From: Malachius bipustulatus
Lineage: Eukaryota; Arthropoda; Insecta; Coleoptera; Melyridae
Assembly (NCBI GenBank): GCA_910589415.1
Contig: OU342632.1
Coordinates: forward strand, 46,055,341 to 46,119,340
DNA length: 64,000 nucleotides
Reading direction: 5' to 3'
The notes beneath the pieces were generated by a model, which was not told the origin of the DNA, did no database searches, and saw only the letters and a program-made list of their open reading frames with translations. A program made the translations under genes and the position numbers. Each line of letters opens with the position of its first letter. Position 1 is the first letter of the stretch. Shown one piece after another: positions 20,980 to 33,153 of this stretch.

Positions 20980-23900
20980 CTAGCTATCGTTTCTCAGTGA
21001 ATCGTAACGGTTGCCCAGGTTCAGTTTGGCACCCTGGTTGGAGCTCAGTTTGTTTTGTTCAACGTGACGATGTGAACTCGACTTATTGTGAGATACCACC
21101 TCAAATGAACCCTCGTTGCGATTTCTGAAAATTAAACACAACATTAATGCATTAATCGAGCTATAAAATATCATAAACCTTCAACCAAACCTGCTCTGGT
21201 GTTTTTCATGCATACTACTGCAAAGTACACTTGGAATACAAGCAATGTGTTATTGAAGTTACCAAATTGCAAATTAGCCTACTAACACAAGTAAACATAT
21301 TTCTTTAGGTTTCTACAAGAACCAGATGTCTATATTAATTCCTAAAACATCCCTGTTGGATCATCACTAGAGGCTCTTTCAAAATATGATGAGACCACCA
21401 AGAACCAAATGAATTGAAAAAAAAATTGTTTACTTATGACATGTAAGGACAATCCAGTAGCGTGCATTAAGACTAACCCAACCTTAGTGAATGATTTGTG
21501 GAGAAAATCACCTCCGACTATGTACTAGCGAAATGAACTAGCGGTATTCCTTCTAAGAAATGCTTCTAATTAATGCCCCTCTTTAAGTACATATGCACCA
21601 AAGTCAAAAAAATGCAGTAAAATGCAATTTTAAAAAAACGTTCAATAAAACAATAATTATAAAAATTATGAAATCAATCTGCTTTTGAAATTTTAAAACT
21701 TATTAAATTAAAAAACCTATAACAAAAGTAGATCTATCATTCAAAAACTTAAAACCCTAGTAGTAGGATCATTTTTTATTGATATTTGATGTTACAGTCT
21801 TTTTCTGTTGGTTTTCCTCTTTTGTCAATTGCTTTTCACAGTATGTCGAATGATTTTTTTATTTTTCAAATTACTTAATTATTGATCTGTCAATCAATTT
21901 CCCTTTTATGTCAAATTGATTTCAGTTTAAATCTTTAAATCAATTGATTTTCCCCATTTGCGTGTAGAGAACCTGTATTATCACCACTGACGCTTACTAT
22001 ATAGGGTAGCGCATTCTCATTCTCACAAAAAGTTGGGAATGTCAAATTCAACTTCAAAAACTGTCTAAAAATTCACCTAATTTGTTATTAAGTCAGCATA
22101 TTTTCCTGAAATGGTAAACTTTTTGCTGCCGTAGAGAATGTTCCAACAATAAACACAGGGGTTTCTACTTTCTACTTGTTCTTGTTGCCAAAGGTAGCTT
22201 TTTAGTATTAGCTTAAACTTATTATAGTCCTCTATCAATATTATTTATTCTATTACTGGGATATTCTAGACCAAAAATGCACCCAGAAGGCAGCTATGAT
22301 TGCAGAAAATACATGGGGCTCAGAATTTCCATATACCTACCTGAAAGTTTGTCAGGTAGGTTTTCTTACACCTTGATGAATCTTATTTTTAAGGATCAGT
22401 ATGAGGGTGGTTTAAAGAGGGGTACTAAGATAACTCTGCCATCCCTGTGTCTATACAGACCATTTTTCTCAGTAACTGCGTTAGATATCGTATTTAAAAT
22501 TATACAAAAATACTAAAGGGGAATCTACCAAAGTCTATAGCTTCATAGACACTAGGCCCGTAATATGTTTTTAATACCCACTGGAAATTCTTCGATTTTT
22601 ATTTGTGTGAAAAATTCACAATTTTTTTATAAAATAAAATTAACCAATAGGAAGGATACGCCAATAATACATAATACATAACATTGAAGAATTATAAATG
22701 TTTTGCAGGCTTTCAAACATTTTTTGGTCACTCAAGTCTTTCCTGTCTTATTTATAATGCAGTTTTATTCCTTCTTAGATGATACAGTAGAGTCCCGCTA
22801 ATCCGACCCCTCGCTAATCCGAATATCCTCGTAGTCCGAACAACCCTCCAAATTTCTAAAGAAATTGTTTATTCTCGTAGTCCTCACAGTCGTCCAAAAA
22901 TCTCCTTATAATCCGAACAGCCTACCTCTTCAAGCAAACATATATTGATAAAACTAAAAATTAATAAAATTGTGTGTGTGAGATATGTAATATAAATGTT
23001 TTAGCAGGCTGAACGAAATTGAAGACTTCCAGGAAATAAAAACAACGGAATGCTGGGAACAGGTCCATTCGATCGAGACAATTGTCTGTTCGAGCATTTT
23101 TCTGATCAGTCAGTCATTTTCTTAACTTTTTGTATACTTTTTTCGGAATAACATATAAAAATGCATGGGTACATACCTAGCTATTTTATTTTATATAAAG
23201 TATTTTCATAATTTTCAGTACCTAATTCGCACGCACTCGCGGAGTAATGATTTTAGATTCACTAATCCGCAAATATTCGGACTAGCGAAATACGCGCTAA
23301 TCCGAATATTCGCTACTCCGAACAACTATGTGCCTGATATGATTCGGATTAGCGGGACTCTACTGTAATTAGAAATTTGTGATAGTGATAGTTGGGGATT
23401 TTTAGTTTTGACTAACATAAAAACAAAATTCCATAGAAACCAGGAACGCGAAATTAAAAAAAATCGTAGTATACAGGGTGTTTCAAAATATGTGTCGGAA
23501 AATGAGAGGTGTGATTCGATTCCCCATATCGTTCTGAGAAAAAAAGTTGCTATTAACATGGATCTACAAATTTACCGTTTTCAAAATACAGAATGTAAAA
23601 AAAATCCAGTTATTTGATGATATTTCAGGAACCTTTTGAGATGCAGAGCCCAGCTTTTGTGCACATATTGTCATTAACTACATCTACTTTTTGAGGGCCA
23701 ATTAAATTTTCTTTTGTGGTAGTGAAACAAATGATCAAAAGGAAATGATCAAAAACAAAGTTATGTATTTATGTTTTTTTCTACAACAAAAAGCATGTTG
23801 CTACTTTTCACATTAAAACTTTTGACCAAGACCACCTTTTTTATGTTTATGAATACATTGACAGTTTAAAATGTGGTTTCACGATGCCAATTTTCCCAGT

Positions 23901-26900
23901 GCCATAGAAATTAGAAGCAAAAAACTTCAAGCAACTGTAAAATCTCCACCAATGCCATATGAAAAAATTTAGATGGCATTAAAAAAGTAGCAATATCAAT
24001 AGTAAGGTGTGTACAAAAATTCAGGTTTATATCTGAAACGGTTTGTGAAATGTCGTCAAAATACTGAAAATTTTTTTTGGCACCCTATATCTCGAAAACG
24101 GTGGGTTTGCATTTGCAGTGTTTGCACATCCATGTTAATGAGAACTTTTATTCTCAGAACGCGCCAAGGAATCACACCTTATATTTTCCGGCACATGTTT
24201 TAAAACATCCTGTACAGTAGAATCTACATTAATGTTTTATTTATCATCAATATGCAGAGTTTCTTTCAAATTCAAGCAAAAGGAAAACATAAGATAGTGG
24301 GTCAATCACATTACTGCACTTGTGCCATTATAGTTAATTTTAGATTTTATGTGGCCACAGTCAATCAAAGAGAATCAAGAGAAATACCTAACAATCCCAG
24401 GAAAATCTATAAACAATTAATATATCTCACATCTCTATAAATAGTCATTAAGAAGAATTTGCTAAAAAGGTTTTTTTAACCTTAAACTTAATAAAATAAA
24501 ATAAATGTTTTCAACCCTTACTTTGTAGAGAATCTCTGCATACTGATGGATCATAAATAAAATAGTAATGTTTTAAAAATTTTACTGTATACTGATGGAT
24601 ATTATAATTTTATTCATTTGCATATGTCTGAAGATGCTACTTAAAAAGTAGCGAAACACGTGTAACGTTTATAATATCCTTCATTATACAGTAGAATTTT
24701 TAAAACATCAGTTTTTTTATTTATTCAATCATTAAACTTAATCGTTCGTTAGTTGACAGAGGATCAGTAAACCAATTAGCAAAATAAAAACACACAACCC
24801 TAGTAGGTATAAAAAACATGCATTTTGCATTATATTCATATATTCACACACAACCCTAGTAGGTATAAAAAACATGCATTTTGCATTATATTCATATATT
24901 CCATGCTCTAATCATCCCAATACCCACTTCCCAATTATTAAAAAAGTCCAATGAAGTTTTAAAAATAAACTAAAATTCACTAGCCTAAATTTCAAAAGAT
25001 TCTCTGTATTATACTATAAAAACTTTGCATTTTTAGATAACTTTCTGTTTCGTAATAATTGCAATGCTATTAGCAAAATTTTGCAAAACCATTGCATTTT
25101 TATACTGCAAAGTGCTCTAGTGCAATAATTATTTCCTACTTTGCAAAAAATTTAAAAGTGACAAGTTGCAAAGTTGTTTTGTGAAATATACACAGATCTC
25201 ATAAACCTTGAAACTCAGTGTGAAAGTAACACATATTTTTTTTTAAGTTTACGAGAAACATTTAGTATGAAAGGACAATGAGTCAAATTTCAAAATGAAT
25301 CTCTGATCATCCCTGCAAAATTCAACTTTTTTCTCCAACTTATAGACTGATACATTCCAATTAGGTTTCTACTTCCGGTATTTTACCCAAAATATCTAGT
25401 CCCGGGACTAGAAGAAAAATGCAATTCTGGGAACTAGAGAATAAGAAACTGTCACCTCCGCGACAAGATTGTGTATTTATTCCTACAACAAGGATAAAGG
25501 TCCTTGTGCTCCAATGTCCTTGTGCCAGTTAAACCTTATATGTTTTCTTCAAAGCAATCGATTCAATTTTACTTGAACATATTGTTGAACAATCTGTTTG
25601 CATGAAATCCTTATTGAAAAAAAAAATTAACTGAAAAAGTGATGCAAGTTGCACAACAGCATTATAAGAACTTCAGGACCTTTTTTGGGATTTTCGGAAC
25701 TACTACCAGGACTTGAAATTTAATGGCCTGAAGCGACCGCTTCACTTCTTGCAACGGCCCTGAAGACAAGCTTTCTTGAACCATTATTTAGTGGTTTCAA
25801 TGGTTTACCTACTGCTCAATGAGTTTTTAATTCGATTGTTTGGAATTAAAAGTTTGTTCATAAATGACTTTTAATGAGCTCTGCTCTAATGGTAATAATA
25901 ATGACCTTCTAGAGAGAGAGAAGCTATGTGTAGATGCAGGAGTGTTTTAACAGTTAAAAAAAGGTAATTAATTTTAACAATTTTCCAATTTGACTTGAAA
26001 TTAGTTATATCCAACTATTTTAAAAGATTTTTTTGCAAAAAATATGCCTCTTGCTCAATAATAAAAGTCTCAACAATAAATTGCATTGTTTTAGGTATAA
26101 AAAAAAATAACCCACCAGGCAATTTTCTCACTTATAGGTGTACCTACTGCCTAATGTCTGTAATAGACATTAACACAATAGACTTAACACATATCAGTTA
26201 TATCATTTTTAACAATAATTATGATGGTAAATAATTTATTAATTATTCATACTGAACACCTTCCATAGTCTTCATCAATTTTGGTAAACAATTACTTTAC
26301 GGAACATTTGTAACACTGCAAATTTTACTAAGCAGTAAACAGATGCACTTTTGCCATTTCCGTTTAGCTAGATTCTTAAATCATTTTTAAATTAGTAAAG
26401 TTGTAGTTTACAAAATCAAATTAAGTGCTTGTGAAGAGTGATGTTTAATTTTTTCAACAAACATTTTACATTTCACGTTCAATCATTGCAAAGATGGAAA
26501 GTTCAGGTGCCCCATTTTGTTTCAATTAAACTCGATGTGTTAAAAAATCAATTTTTAGAAAATGGGGATTACCAAATTATTGCAAAAATTATAAAAAACC
26601 TGATCTCTATTTTATCGATTATTTACCTAGCCAGGTAATTAAATGAAAAAGTAGTGTTACAGAGATGCTTAGAGGAACTAAATACTTCAGTCTCGAGACT
26701 AATTACAATTACTACAAATTCTAAACTATTCTAAACATATTATACACTCAGGTGCAAAAAAAAAGCGTACTACGTAGTATTTTTTGAAAATCGAGTCTAT
26801 TTTTTAGATATTTTGGCTTCCAGGTTACACTTTTGATTTTTATTCATAAAGGCCTTCCTCCCGAATGATTCAAGAAACAATATGCTACTGTTTCTCGTTA

Positions 26901-29900
26901 TAATAAACAATAACATCACTAACAGAGGGTATTATAAAGGCTCATTAAGTTAACGGGCAGATTTCCGTGGCCATTTCTGAAGACGCTATCGAGTCTAAGT
27001 GGAAATTTTATCTGTTCTTGACATGAAAGTAATTACAAAAATGTTGATAAAAATCATTTGTCGTCGATATTAGCTTCAAAAACGAGCACAGAAATCTGCC
27101 CGTTAGCCTAATGAGCCTTTATAATATTGGCTGTTAGAATCATAATAATTGTCACTTGCCTATTATTATTGTAGTCTGTACCCTGTACCTATTAATTAGA
27201 GTCTGTTGCGATAACTAACAAGCTACCTAGCAACTGAAAAATGATAAACAATGGCAAAACACAGTCACTCTTTGCGAATTGAATGAATAATGAACCGTGA
27301 AATGATTGAATTTCAATTTTCTAATAGTACGGCAGCCCGTTACCAAGATTTTCGCCTGATCCCGCCCGCAATTTTTTTGGTTTTTTCGGTTGATTCATGA
27401 ACTTTTGAGAAGAAAAGTTCAAGTGTACTGACTTAGGCAAGGTTGCGAAGTGGTTGAAAAACACCTGAATATATGTAAAGATTAAGGGAATAAATAAGTT
27501 ATCGCGCCCGGTCCGTTTTTTTGTTATTTTTACGAAGAATGATCATTTCAATAGGATAGATATAGTTACTGACATTTTCCGAGTTGTGAGTGGTTTTGGT
27601 TCGTTAAAAATCTAAATTTTGTGACAGTTTGGAATTAAACCTTTCGCGCCCGCTCCGTTTTCCTGATCATAGATAATTTTGAATGTTTCGTTAACAGAAA
27701 AAAATAAGAACGGACGTTTTCATTGTTGCGCAAATGAAGGGTTGCATTTCAGATGTGTTTTTTTTTAAAGGCTGATCGAGTTATCCCGCCTGCTCCGTTT
27801 CCTGGTACAAATTATTTCTTGTGTCTTGAAAAGTGAGAAAAAAATATTAACGGACTTTGTTATACTTGCATTGGTGTGTTAAGTCATTTTCAGTAAATCA
27901 AAAATTTTTATTTTTGATTTTTTTTTTTTTTTTTTTGTAAATAAAAGAAAATACACTCCTGGAGAGGCATTGCTCCGATATTACGGGTAGCACGGAATAA
28001 ATAATATTGCACTAACCACATAAACATATAATAAAACGCATGCACGAGCATACGAAAACAACACGCGGGTGTAAGGTGGTAGATGATATAGTAGGATTAA
28101 CTTTAAAAAGTCAGATGTGACGTCTTACTAACCGTCCGAATTAATATTTTTAATTTCACCAGAAAATGTCAAACAGTTAATTGTCAAGTTGTGAACGAGC
28201 GTAATAATAATTATTGGAGGAATCATTCAAAAAATGAATTGAACCGCTTACGTCAGTTTGAGAGCCACTGACAACTACATAAAATTTATTCACGTAATGA
28301 CATTCTATATCCTCTGTGTTGTGCATTTAATTCTCATTCAAAACCAATGTTGACGTATACTTATTTATGCGGGATGGAATGTTTAGACAAACTGGACGGT
28401 TTCTACGAGAACCAGTTTATGAAACAAAATAAATCGAACTATCAAAAGGATGTGTATTCTTAATCGATACGTATGACTTTTTAGACTTTATTGGACTATA
28501 GCATAGACGCTGTATTGCTATAGACAACCAAGCCACACACCATCCCGCTGTATGCGCGCGCCGTGTACCACGAGCACGGACCGTACAGAATATATATATA
28601 GTGCTGACTCCGTAGCATTCCCTGGAGCATTGCAGCACGGAAAACGTCCGTTCGACTCTACTTACCGTTTTTGGATGTCCTATCAATAATTTAAAATAAA
28701 TTTTGAACCGGGCGCTGATACTTTTTCAGACAATTTTTCTATACATGTTTTTTTTAAACAATGGAAATATTTCAATATCAAAAACTTCCGTTCTCTATGG
28801 ATTCATGTTTTTTTGTAAATTTTTAATAAGATTACATGAAGAACGGAGCAGGCGGAGTAACAAAATTACCGTTTACTTTTTTACCTACTGAAATTACTCT
28901 GACGGGTTACGGCAACGTTGTACGACTTTTTCGATCAGGAAAAACTTTCTTAGTTTTAAAAAAACTATCGATTAATAGTTTACTCGATTCGGGCGCGATG
29001 ACAGAAAATTTTGGTAACGGGCTGCCGTACTATAATATTGTTAATTTAAAATTAGAATAATTCTAATTCTTTTTTTTTATAACCCAGGAGGAAATCCTTT
29101 ATCAATGGTAAATCAAAAGTGTATACTAGAAGCTAAATGTTCCAAATAAATAACAAAAATTTTAATCATAAAAATGAAAGCAGCCCAGTTTTTTGCACCC
29201 GAGTATAATAAGAAAGAATAATTAGAAACAATATTTAGGGGTGGCAGCAGAACCGCTTGAAAGTTTCGGATAAAAGGAGACAGAGTAATCTCTTAAATGC
29301 ATCAGTGAGGTAAAGGTAAAACAATATAAAAACTGGCAACACTGCACAAATTTTCATCTGAACCATACATATTACCTAAACCTCAGTCGGCCAAAAGATA
29401 TATCGCCAAAAGTGCGCGGTAAGTTTACAATCCAGGTAGGCAGATCTTATACACAATAGAATGCCCTTCTCATTGGTTTACCGGAACCAGGTAACCAATA
29501 CATAAAGGCACTGTCTGCCTACAGGTGTGACTACTTGAACCTTAAAAGTTAGTGCGCAGTTTTATTGCTATATCTGTTGGCCGACTGAGGTATAGATATT
29601 ATTTAGGACATGCACATGCACATTAGTAAAGTCCCTAACCCTAACATAACCATACCTAGGTACCTAGATATCTGAGACATGCACATGCATATTAGTAAAG
29701 TCCCTAACATAACCATACCTACCAAGTAGGTATTTAAGGCATGCACATGCACATTAGTAAAGTCCCTAACCATACATAATTACAATACATAACATGTTTT
29801 TCTACTCAAACGGTGTTTTTTTAATAATTTTATTAAACATTTACACAGGTCACTTTACTTACTTTCTATGATCGGTTTTAGATAATGTAGGAAAAAACTC

Positions 29901-30570
29901 TTCGTTATGTATATCAGGTGCAGCCCTCGACTTCAAACGACTCGGCATCAGAGTAGATTGAAGCGGCTGATTTCTCATACTAGGAGGGATGTAGACCGAG
30001 TTTGTGGTCACTTTTGAAGAAGGAGCCACGGGCTCTGGTTTCTTTTCTACGACTACAGGTTTTGGCGCTTCCTCTTGAGCCTGAACATCCACTCGATTCC
30101 AGGGCCCCGTTTTCTTATCCGAGTCCAGCCCGGATTCCTCGGAGCCTTGCTGTTGGTCACTGCTTGATTCTGTGTTGCCCGTATTACCTTCACTGTTGGA
30201 GTTAATGGTTAAATTTCCTATTTTTAGACCGGAGTAATCTTTCTTCTCCTCTTCAAATTCCTTCCATTCATCTTGTTCCTGAAAGAGATCCAAACTCAAT
30301 ATGGCCACTTAACCCCATTTAAACCTCTAATTATGTGTCCCGGCCACATGAACGCGAACTTTCTTATTGCGTACGGGAAATTAATTTTAAACTTACATGT
30401 TGTGGCGCATTTGATTCTTCACCTTCCGGGACACGTTCTTTCTTCTGTTTTTCAGTTTTTTTCGCGTTATCTTCTAGCTTCTTTGCCACTTCTTCTGTGG
30501 TAGAGTATTTCTTCGTGTACTTGTTCTTTTTACGGTCTTTCTTTGCGAAAAAATCATCCAGATCTGCCAT
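20980..30570 (-). CDS. CDV3: CDV3 homologue, three coding exons with an 8.7-kb intron
   Basis: Exons in transcript order: 30397-30570, 29863-30278 and 20980-21124; junction phases 0 and 2 agree (AA|A). Total 735 nt, 244 aa. The start MADLDDFFAKKDRKKNK is the CDV3 signature (human has LDNFFAKRDKKKKK). Exon 2 begins EQDEWKEFEEEKKDYSGL, then GPWN, SVYIPPSMR and EEFFPTLSK. The last exon, GSFEVVSHNK..NQGAKLNLGNRY, matches the conserved vertebrate C-terminus SFEVVRHKN..NQALKLQLDNQY. That match links the two ends across the 21125-29862 intron. CDV3 is a small hydrophilic, probably disordered, cytoplasmic protein of unclear function. If the last exon were skipped, reading on past 29863 adds one Lys and a stop. 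Confidence 0.9.
22785..23365. mobile_element. Non-autonomous pogo/Tigger-like element
   Basis: Ends CAGTAGAGTCCCGCTAATCC and its complement are inverted and flanked by TA. The end sequence is close to the CAGTAGA..CTCG.TAATCC type of Tigger/pogo elements. Variants of CTAATCCGAA recur inside both ends, as expected for this group. No DDE transposase frame is present in the 581 bp. Confidence 0.8.
23474..24212. mobile_element. TA-flanked foldback element, CAGGGTGTTTCAAAA ends
   Basis: CAGGGTGTTTCAAAATATGTG at 23474 and CACATGTTTTAAAACATCCTG at 24212 are inverted, with TA on both sides. Inner arms also match (GTGTGATTCGATTCC with GGAATCACACC, and TTCTGAGAA with TTCTCAGAA). The middle 400 bp pairs poorly. 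Confidence 0.8.
24568..24708 (+). ncRNA. Inverted repeat with a hammerhead-ribozyme-like core at its tip
   Basis: The outer arms (24568-24608 and 24664-24708; AATGTTTTAAAAATT.TACTGTATA) are inverted. At the tip, 24628-24634 is CTGAAGA (hammerhead C3-A9), then a 7-bp stem GCTACTT/AAGTAGC with AAA loop (24636-24652). GAA (24653-24655), the self-complementary stem III ACACGTGT and A24664 as cleavage nucleotide follow. A short stem I (ATGT/ACGT) is possible. One extra T (24635) sits between the core and stem II, so activity is uncertain. Such short-stem-III hammerheads are known from Penelope-like and related elements. It reads antisense within the CDV3 intron. Confidence 0.6.
24791..24902 (+). 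repeat. Perfect 56-bp tandem duplication
   Basis: The 56-bp block starting CACACAACCCTAGTAGG at 24791 is repeated head to tail from 24847, essentially without differences, suggesting a recent duplication. Confidence 0.9.
24903..26740. other. AT-rich part of the CDV3 intron
   Basis: No exon, RNA gene or clear repeat recognised. The small frames at 25995-26234 and 26438-26638 lack codon structure or family motifs. Confidence 0.45.
26919..27137. mobile_element. Small foldback element, related to 60691-60921
   Basis: Left CTAACAG..TATTATAAAGGCTCATTAAG and right CTAATGAGCCTTTATAATATTGGCTGTTAG are inverted, with AACGGGCAGATTTC paired inside. A second copy with the same plan is at 60691-60921. Confidence 0.8.
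27327..29030. mobile_element. DNA-transposon-like element with about 28-bp ends and repeated GC-rich subterminal motif
   Basis: GTACGGCAGCCCGTTACCAA at 27327 is inverted exactly at 29030. Subterminal motif copies, on plus: 27349-27360 (TCCCGCCCGC), 27501-27518 (ATCGCGCCCGGTCCGTTT), 27644-27660, 27782-27800 (CCCGCCTGCTCCG). Inverted copies lie near 28676-28684, 28841-28860 and 28986-28999. Such subterminal arrays usually bind the transposase. No transposase was recognised in the 1.7 kb, so it is probably non-autonomous. A GC-rich patch with a TATA-like run lies at 28541-28660. Confidence 0.65.
29381..29590. mobile_element. 210-bp MITE with CCTCAGTCGGCCAA ends
   Basis: CCTCAGTCGGCCAA at 29381 is inverted as TTGGCCGACTGAGG ending at 29590. 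Inner pairing includes GCAGATC../..TCTGCCTACAG and the GTGCGC blocks. It sits in the CDV3 intron just below exon 2. Confidence 0.75.
29605..29785. repeat. Three tandem copies of a 61- to 70-bp unit
   Basis: The block CATGCACATGCA.ATTAGTAAAGTCCCTAAC occurs at 29609, 29679 and 29740. Inter-unit sequence varies and includes CCATACCTA. Confidence 0.85.
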
Positions 30571-31189
30571 GATAATGATTCTCAGAAATAAAAACTCAAC
30601 AATATATTTATCAGGTAACTATTTTGGGAATATATCACAAAATTGCACCACGAACCACTGTAAAAAAAAATCACGAACTAAACCTCGTCTAGCCGCTGGC
30701 CTGGAATTTCCTTTTTCTTCCTTCCTGTGGCACGTTGGCAAATGTCAATAGTAATGACATGGCATATTGACATATGACAGTTAGGTCTTTTTTATTTTAA
30801 AACATGGCGGTGTTTGTGTATTTTGGGTTGCCTGACCGTAGCCGCCCGTAGCACCTGTGTCAGTGAGTATATTAAAGTCCCTAAACACTACTATAATAGT
30901 CTAGTGTTGCCTGGTAACATTCAACCAATCAGCTTGCGGCGACAATACGTCACATAGACGATCCGTTTAAATTAATCGATATTGAAAATAATGCTTCCGC
31001 GTAATATTATTATGAACATATTCGTCCCTTGAAATGAATTTTTGAGTATTCCTGGTGACATCTCTTAATAACCAGATAATATGCAAATGGTTTATGCAGT
31101 TTTCAGGCTAAATACCTAATTAATATGAAAGAAAATAAATGTATTTAAATAGTTAAGAAAGATCACCTAAATTAAATTAAATTTTTTAA
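30571..31189. other. CDV3 upstream region and spacer
   Basis: Presumed CDV3 promoter and 5' UTR (30571-30850), locally GC-richer around 30830-30960. A single AGTCCCTAAACACTA near 30875 resembles the repeat at 29605-29785. No coding exon seen. Confidence 0.4.
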
Positions 31190-31812
31190 CAGTGGCATAT
31201 CAAAGTTATGTTTTTTTAAATGGAATGCTCCTATGTTATTGCATTTTTAGATTATCTGAGAAAGAGGAAATAAGATTGGCTTTTACAGTTGATGTTTAAA
31301 TTCAGAAGTTTTTGAGTTATAAACAAGTGAAAATCGTCATTTTTCAAGTTCAAGGCCCTGTACAACGAAAACGGTTCAAGATAGCGAAAAACGGCTTACA
31401 TGTCCCTATATATTTTAACTTTTCATGTACTATCCTATGATGTAGATAAAATGTTTATACAGGGTGATAAAAAATTTGAACAATTCTGAGATTTCTCCAC
31501 GCGTCGCCAAATAAAAAAATCAAAGACAGTACAAATGTTTCTACACCATAGGATTAGTACATAAAAAGTTAAAATAGGGACATGTAAGCCGTTTTTCTCT
31601 ATCGTTCAGCCGTTTTCGTTGTACAGGGCCTTGAACTTGAAAAATGACGATTTTCACTTGTTTATAACTCAAAAACTTCTGAATTTAAATACCAACTGTA
31701 AAGGCCAATCTTATTTTCTCTTCTCAGACAATCTAAAAATGCAATAACATAGGAGCATTATATTTAAAAAAAACATAACTTTGATATGCCACTGTCATAT
31801 GGGACACTCTGT
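31190..31812. mobile_element. Foldback element sharing a core with 14771-15326
   Basis: CAGTGGCATATCAAAGTTATG at 31190 is inverted as CATAACTTTGATATGCCACTG near 31794, followed by GGGACACTCTGTATA. The central half repeats the ACGGTTCAAGATAG..CGGCTTACATGTCCC core of the 14771-15326 family, including an internal CAGGGTGATAAAAAATTTG. Confidence 0.8.
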
Positions 31813-32006
31813 ATACTTCAAAATAATTTTAAATTATGGCCATTGTGATTCTGTACTTGAATTTTCAAAAAGTTTTTTGAAAATGTCCACCGTTTGGCCT
31901 ACAGAGACCGCTTCGAATAAGCTGGGACACCTGTATTATTTATATTCAAAATATAAAAAAATATTTTAATTATTATTTTATTATTAAAAATAGTCTTCAA
32001 TATACA

Positions 32007-32895
32007 CAGGGTGTCCCGGAAAATGTGGGAAATCTCTCGGAATCAGATAGAACTTTAAAAAAAAGATGACAAGTTCCCATAATTTTTTTCCTAGCGGCCC
32101 TCGCTACGGAGATACGGCCTCCTAAAGGACGCTACTGGAAATCAATTTTTCTTGAATAACTTTTAAACTACTTGATTGAATTTAATGAAAATTTGATATA
32201 TTAAACAGAGTAGTAAGGTCCTCTTAAAATACTGCCCCTAAAACATAAATTACCTTGTTCAGTTTACCACGGGGGGAATAGGTGTTGTACATTTTAATGC
32301 TTACATTTTTAACACCCTGTAAGGAGTTACAAAAAAAAAACATAAGGAGTTAAAAAAAAAGAAATTTGGATACCTGGAACATTAAGCTACAGAAAAGGTA
32401 CTCTTGTTCATTGTCGATAAAATGAACCGTTTTCGAGAAAAAAAATAATAAAAGAATTAATGTTTTATTTCATAATCAATAAAAAATTTCATAAGTGGGT
32501 TCAACAATCGTAGTTATTCTAGTACAATGTAATAGAAATGAAACATATTAATTCTTTTATTTATTTTTTTCTCGAAAACGGTTCGTTTTATCGACAAGGA
32601 ACAAGAGTACCTTTTCTGTAGCTTAATGTTCAAGGTATCCAAATTTTTTTTTTTTGTAACTCCTTACAGGGTGTTAAAAATGTAAGCATTAAAATGTACA
32701 ACCTAGTCCGCCCCTGGTAAACTAAACAAGCTAATTTATGTTAAATTTACACGAGTTATAACCAAAAACTCTTATATTTTTTTAAAAGTTTGGCACCCTG
32801 TATCTTTTAAACGATACATAATTTTGAGTTGAAACTTAGATTTATGAGAGAAACCACCCCTTCAAGTTTGGCCCAACATCTCTGATACACCCTGA
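32007..32895. mobile_element. Compound foldback region with nested ends
   Basis: CAGGGTGTCCCGG at 32007 opens the region and a TACACCCTG closes it near 32895. Inside, 32235-32735 is a long palindrome (ACACCCTGTAAGGAGTTAC near 32310 and its complement near 32660). The right flank (32760-32895) resembles the right arm of 42837-43811. It appears to be a foldback inserted into another, with the left outer arm diverged. Confidence 0.6.
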
Positions 32896-33153
32896 ATAAA
32901 CGCTCATCCTTATACAAAAAATTTATGTATTATAGGTATTTTTTCTGTAATAACAATGAAGCATTATTATTCTTAGAAACCATTTATTAAGTACTTACTT
33001 AATATAATTACTCTTAATAAATATACATTTTTAATCTTATCCACATTATATCTAATTCAAGATAAGACATATGTGTCAGTTTTATATAGATTTTGTGCAC
33101 ATTCCTCCAGTTCCAAAACAAAATTAAGAGACTCTATCGCAATACTTTCCGAA

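Larger units (their letters stand above)
26741..29207. mobile_element. Outer foldback element with TATACACTCAGGTGCAAAAA ends, containing two other elements
   Basis: Left end (26741 on) and right end (to 29207, TTTTTTGCACCCGAGTATA) are inverted. About 150 bp of each arm matches, including TACACTTTTGATTT and the AGG..TTCCTCC block. Inside are a smaller foldback (26919-27137) and a larger element (27327-29030), which have evidently jumped into it. The ends resemble Tc1/mariner-like ends next to TA. Confidence 0.7.

Noticed and set aside
22277..22516. 79-codon plus-strand frame MHPEGSYDCRKYMGL..
   Set aside because: Looks slightly protein-like, but lies in the CDV3 intron with no splice partners or family I recognise; too weak to list.
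24791..24902. CRISPR-like or satellite array
   Set aside because: Only two adjacent copies with no spacer, in a eukaryotic intron; a simple tandem duplication.
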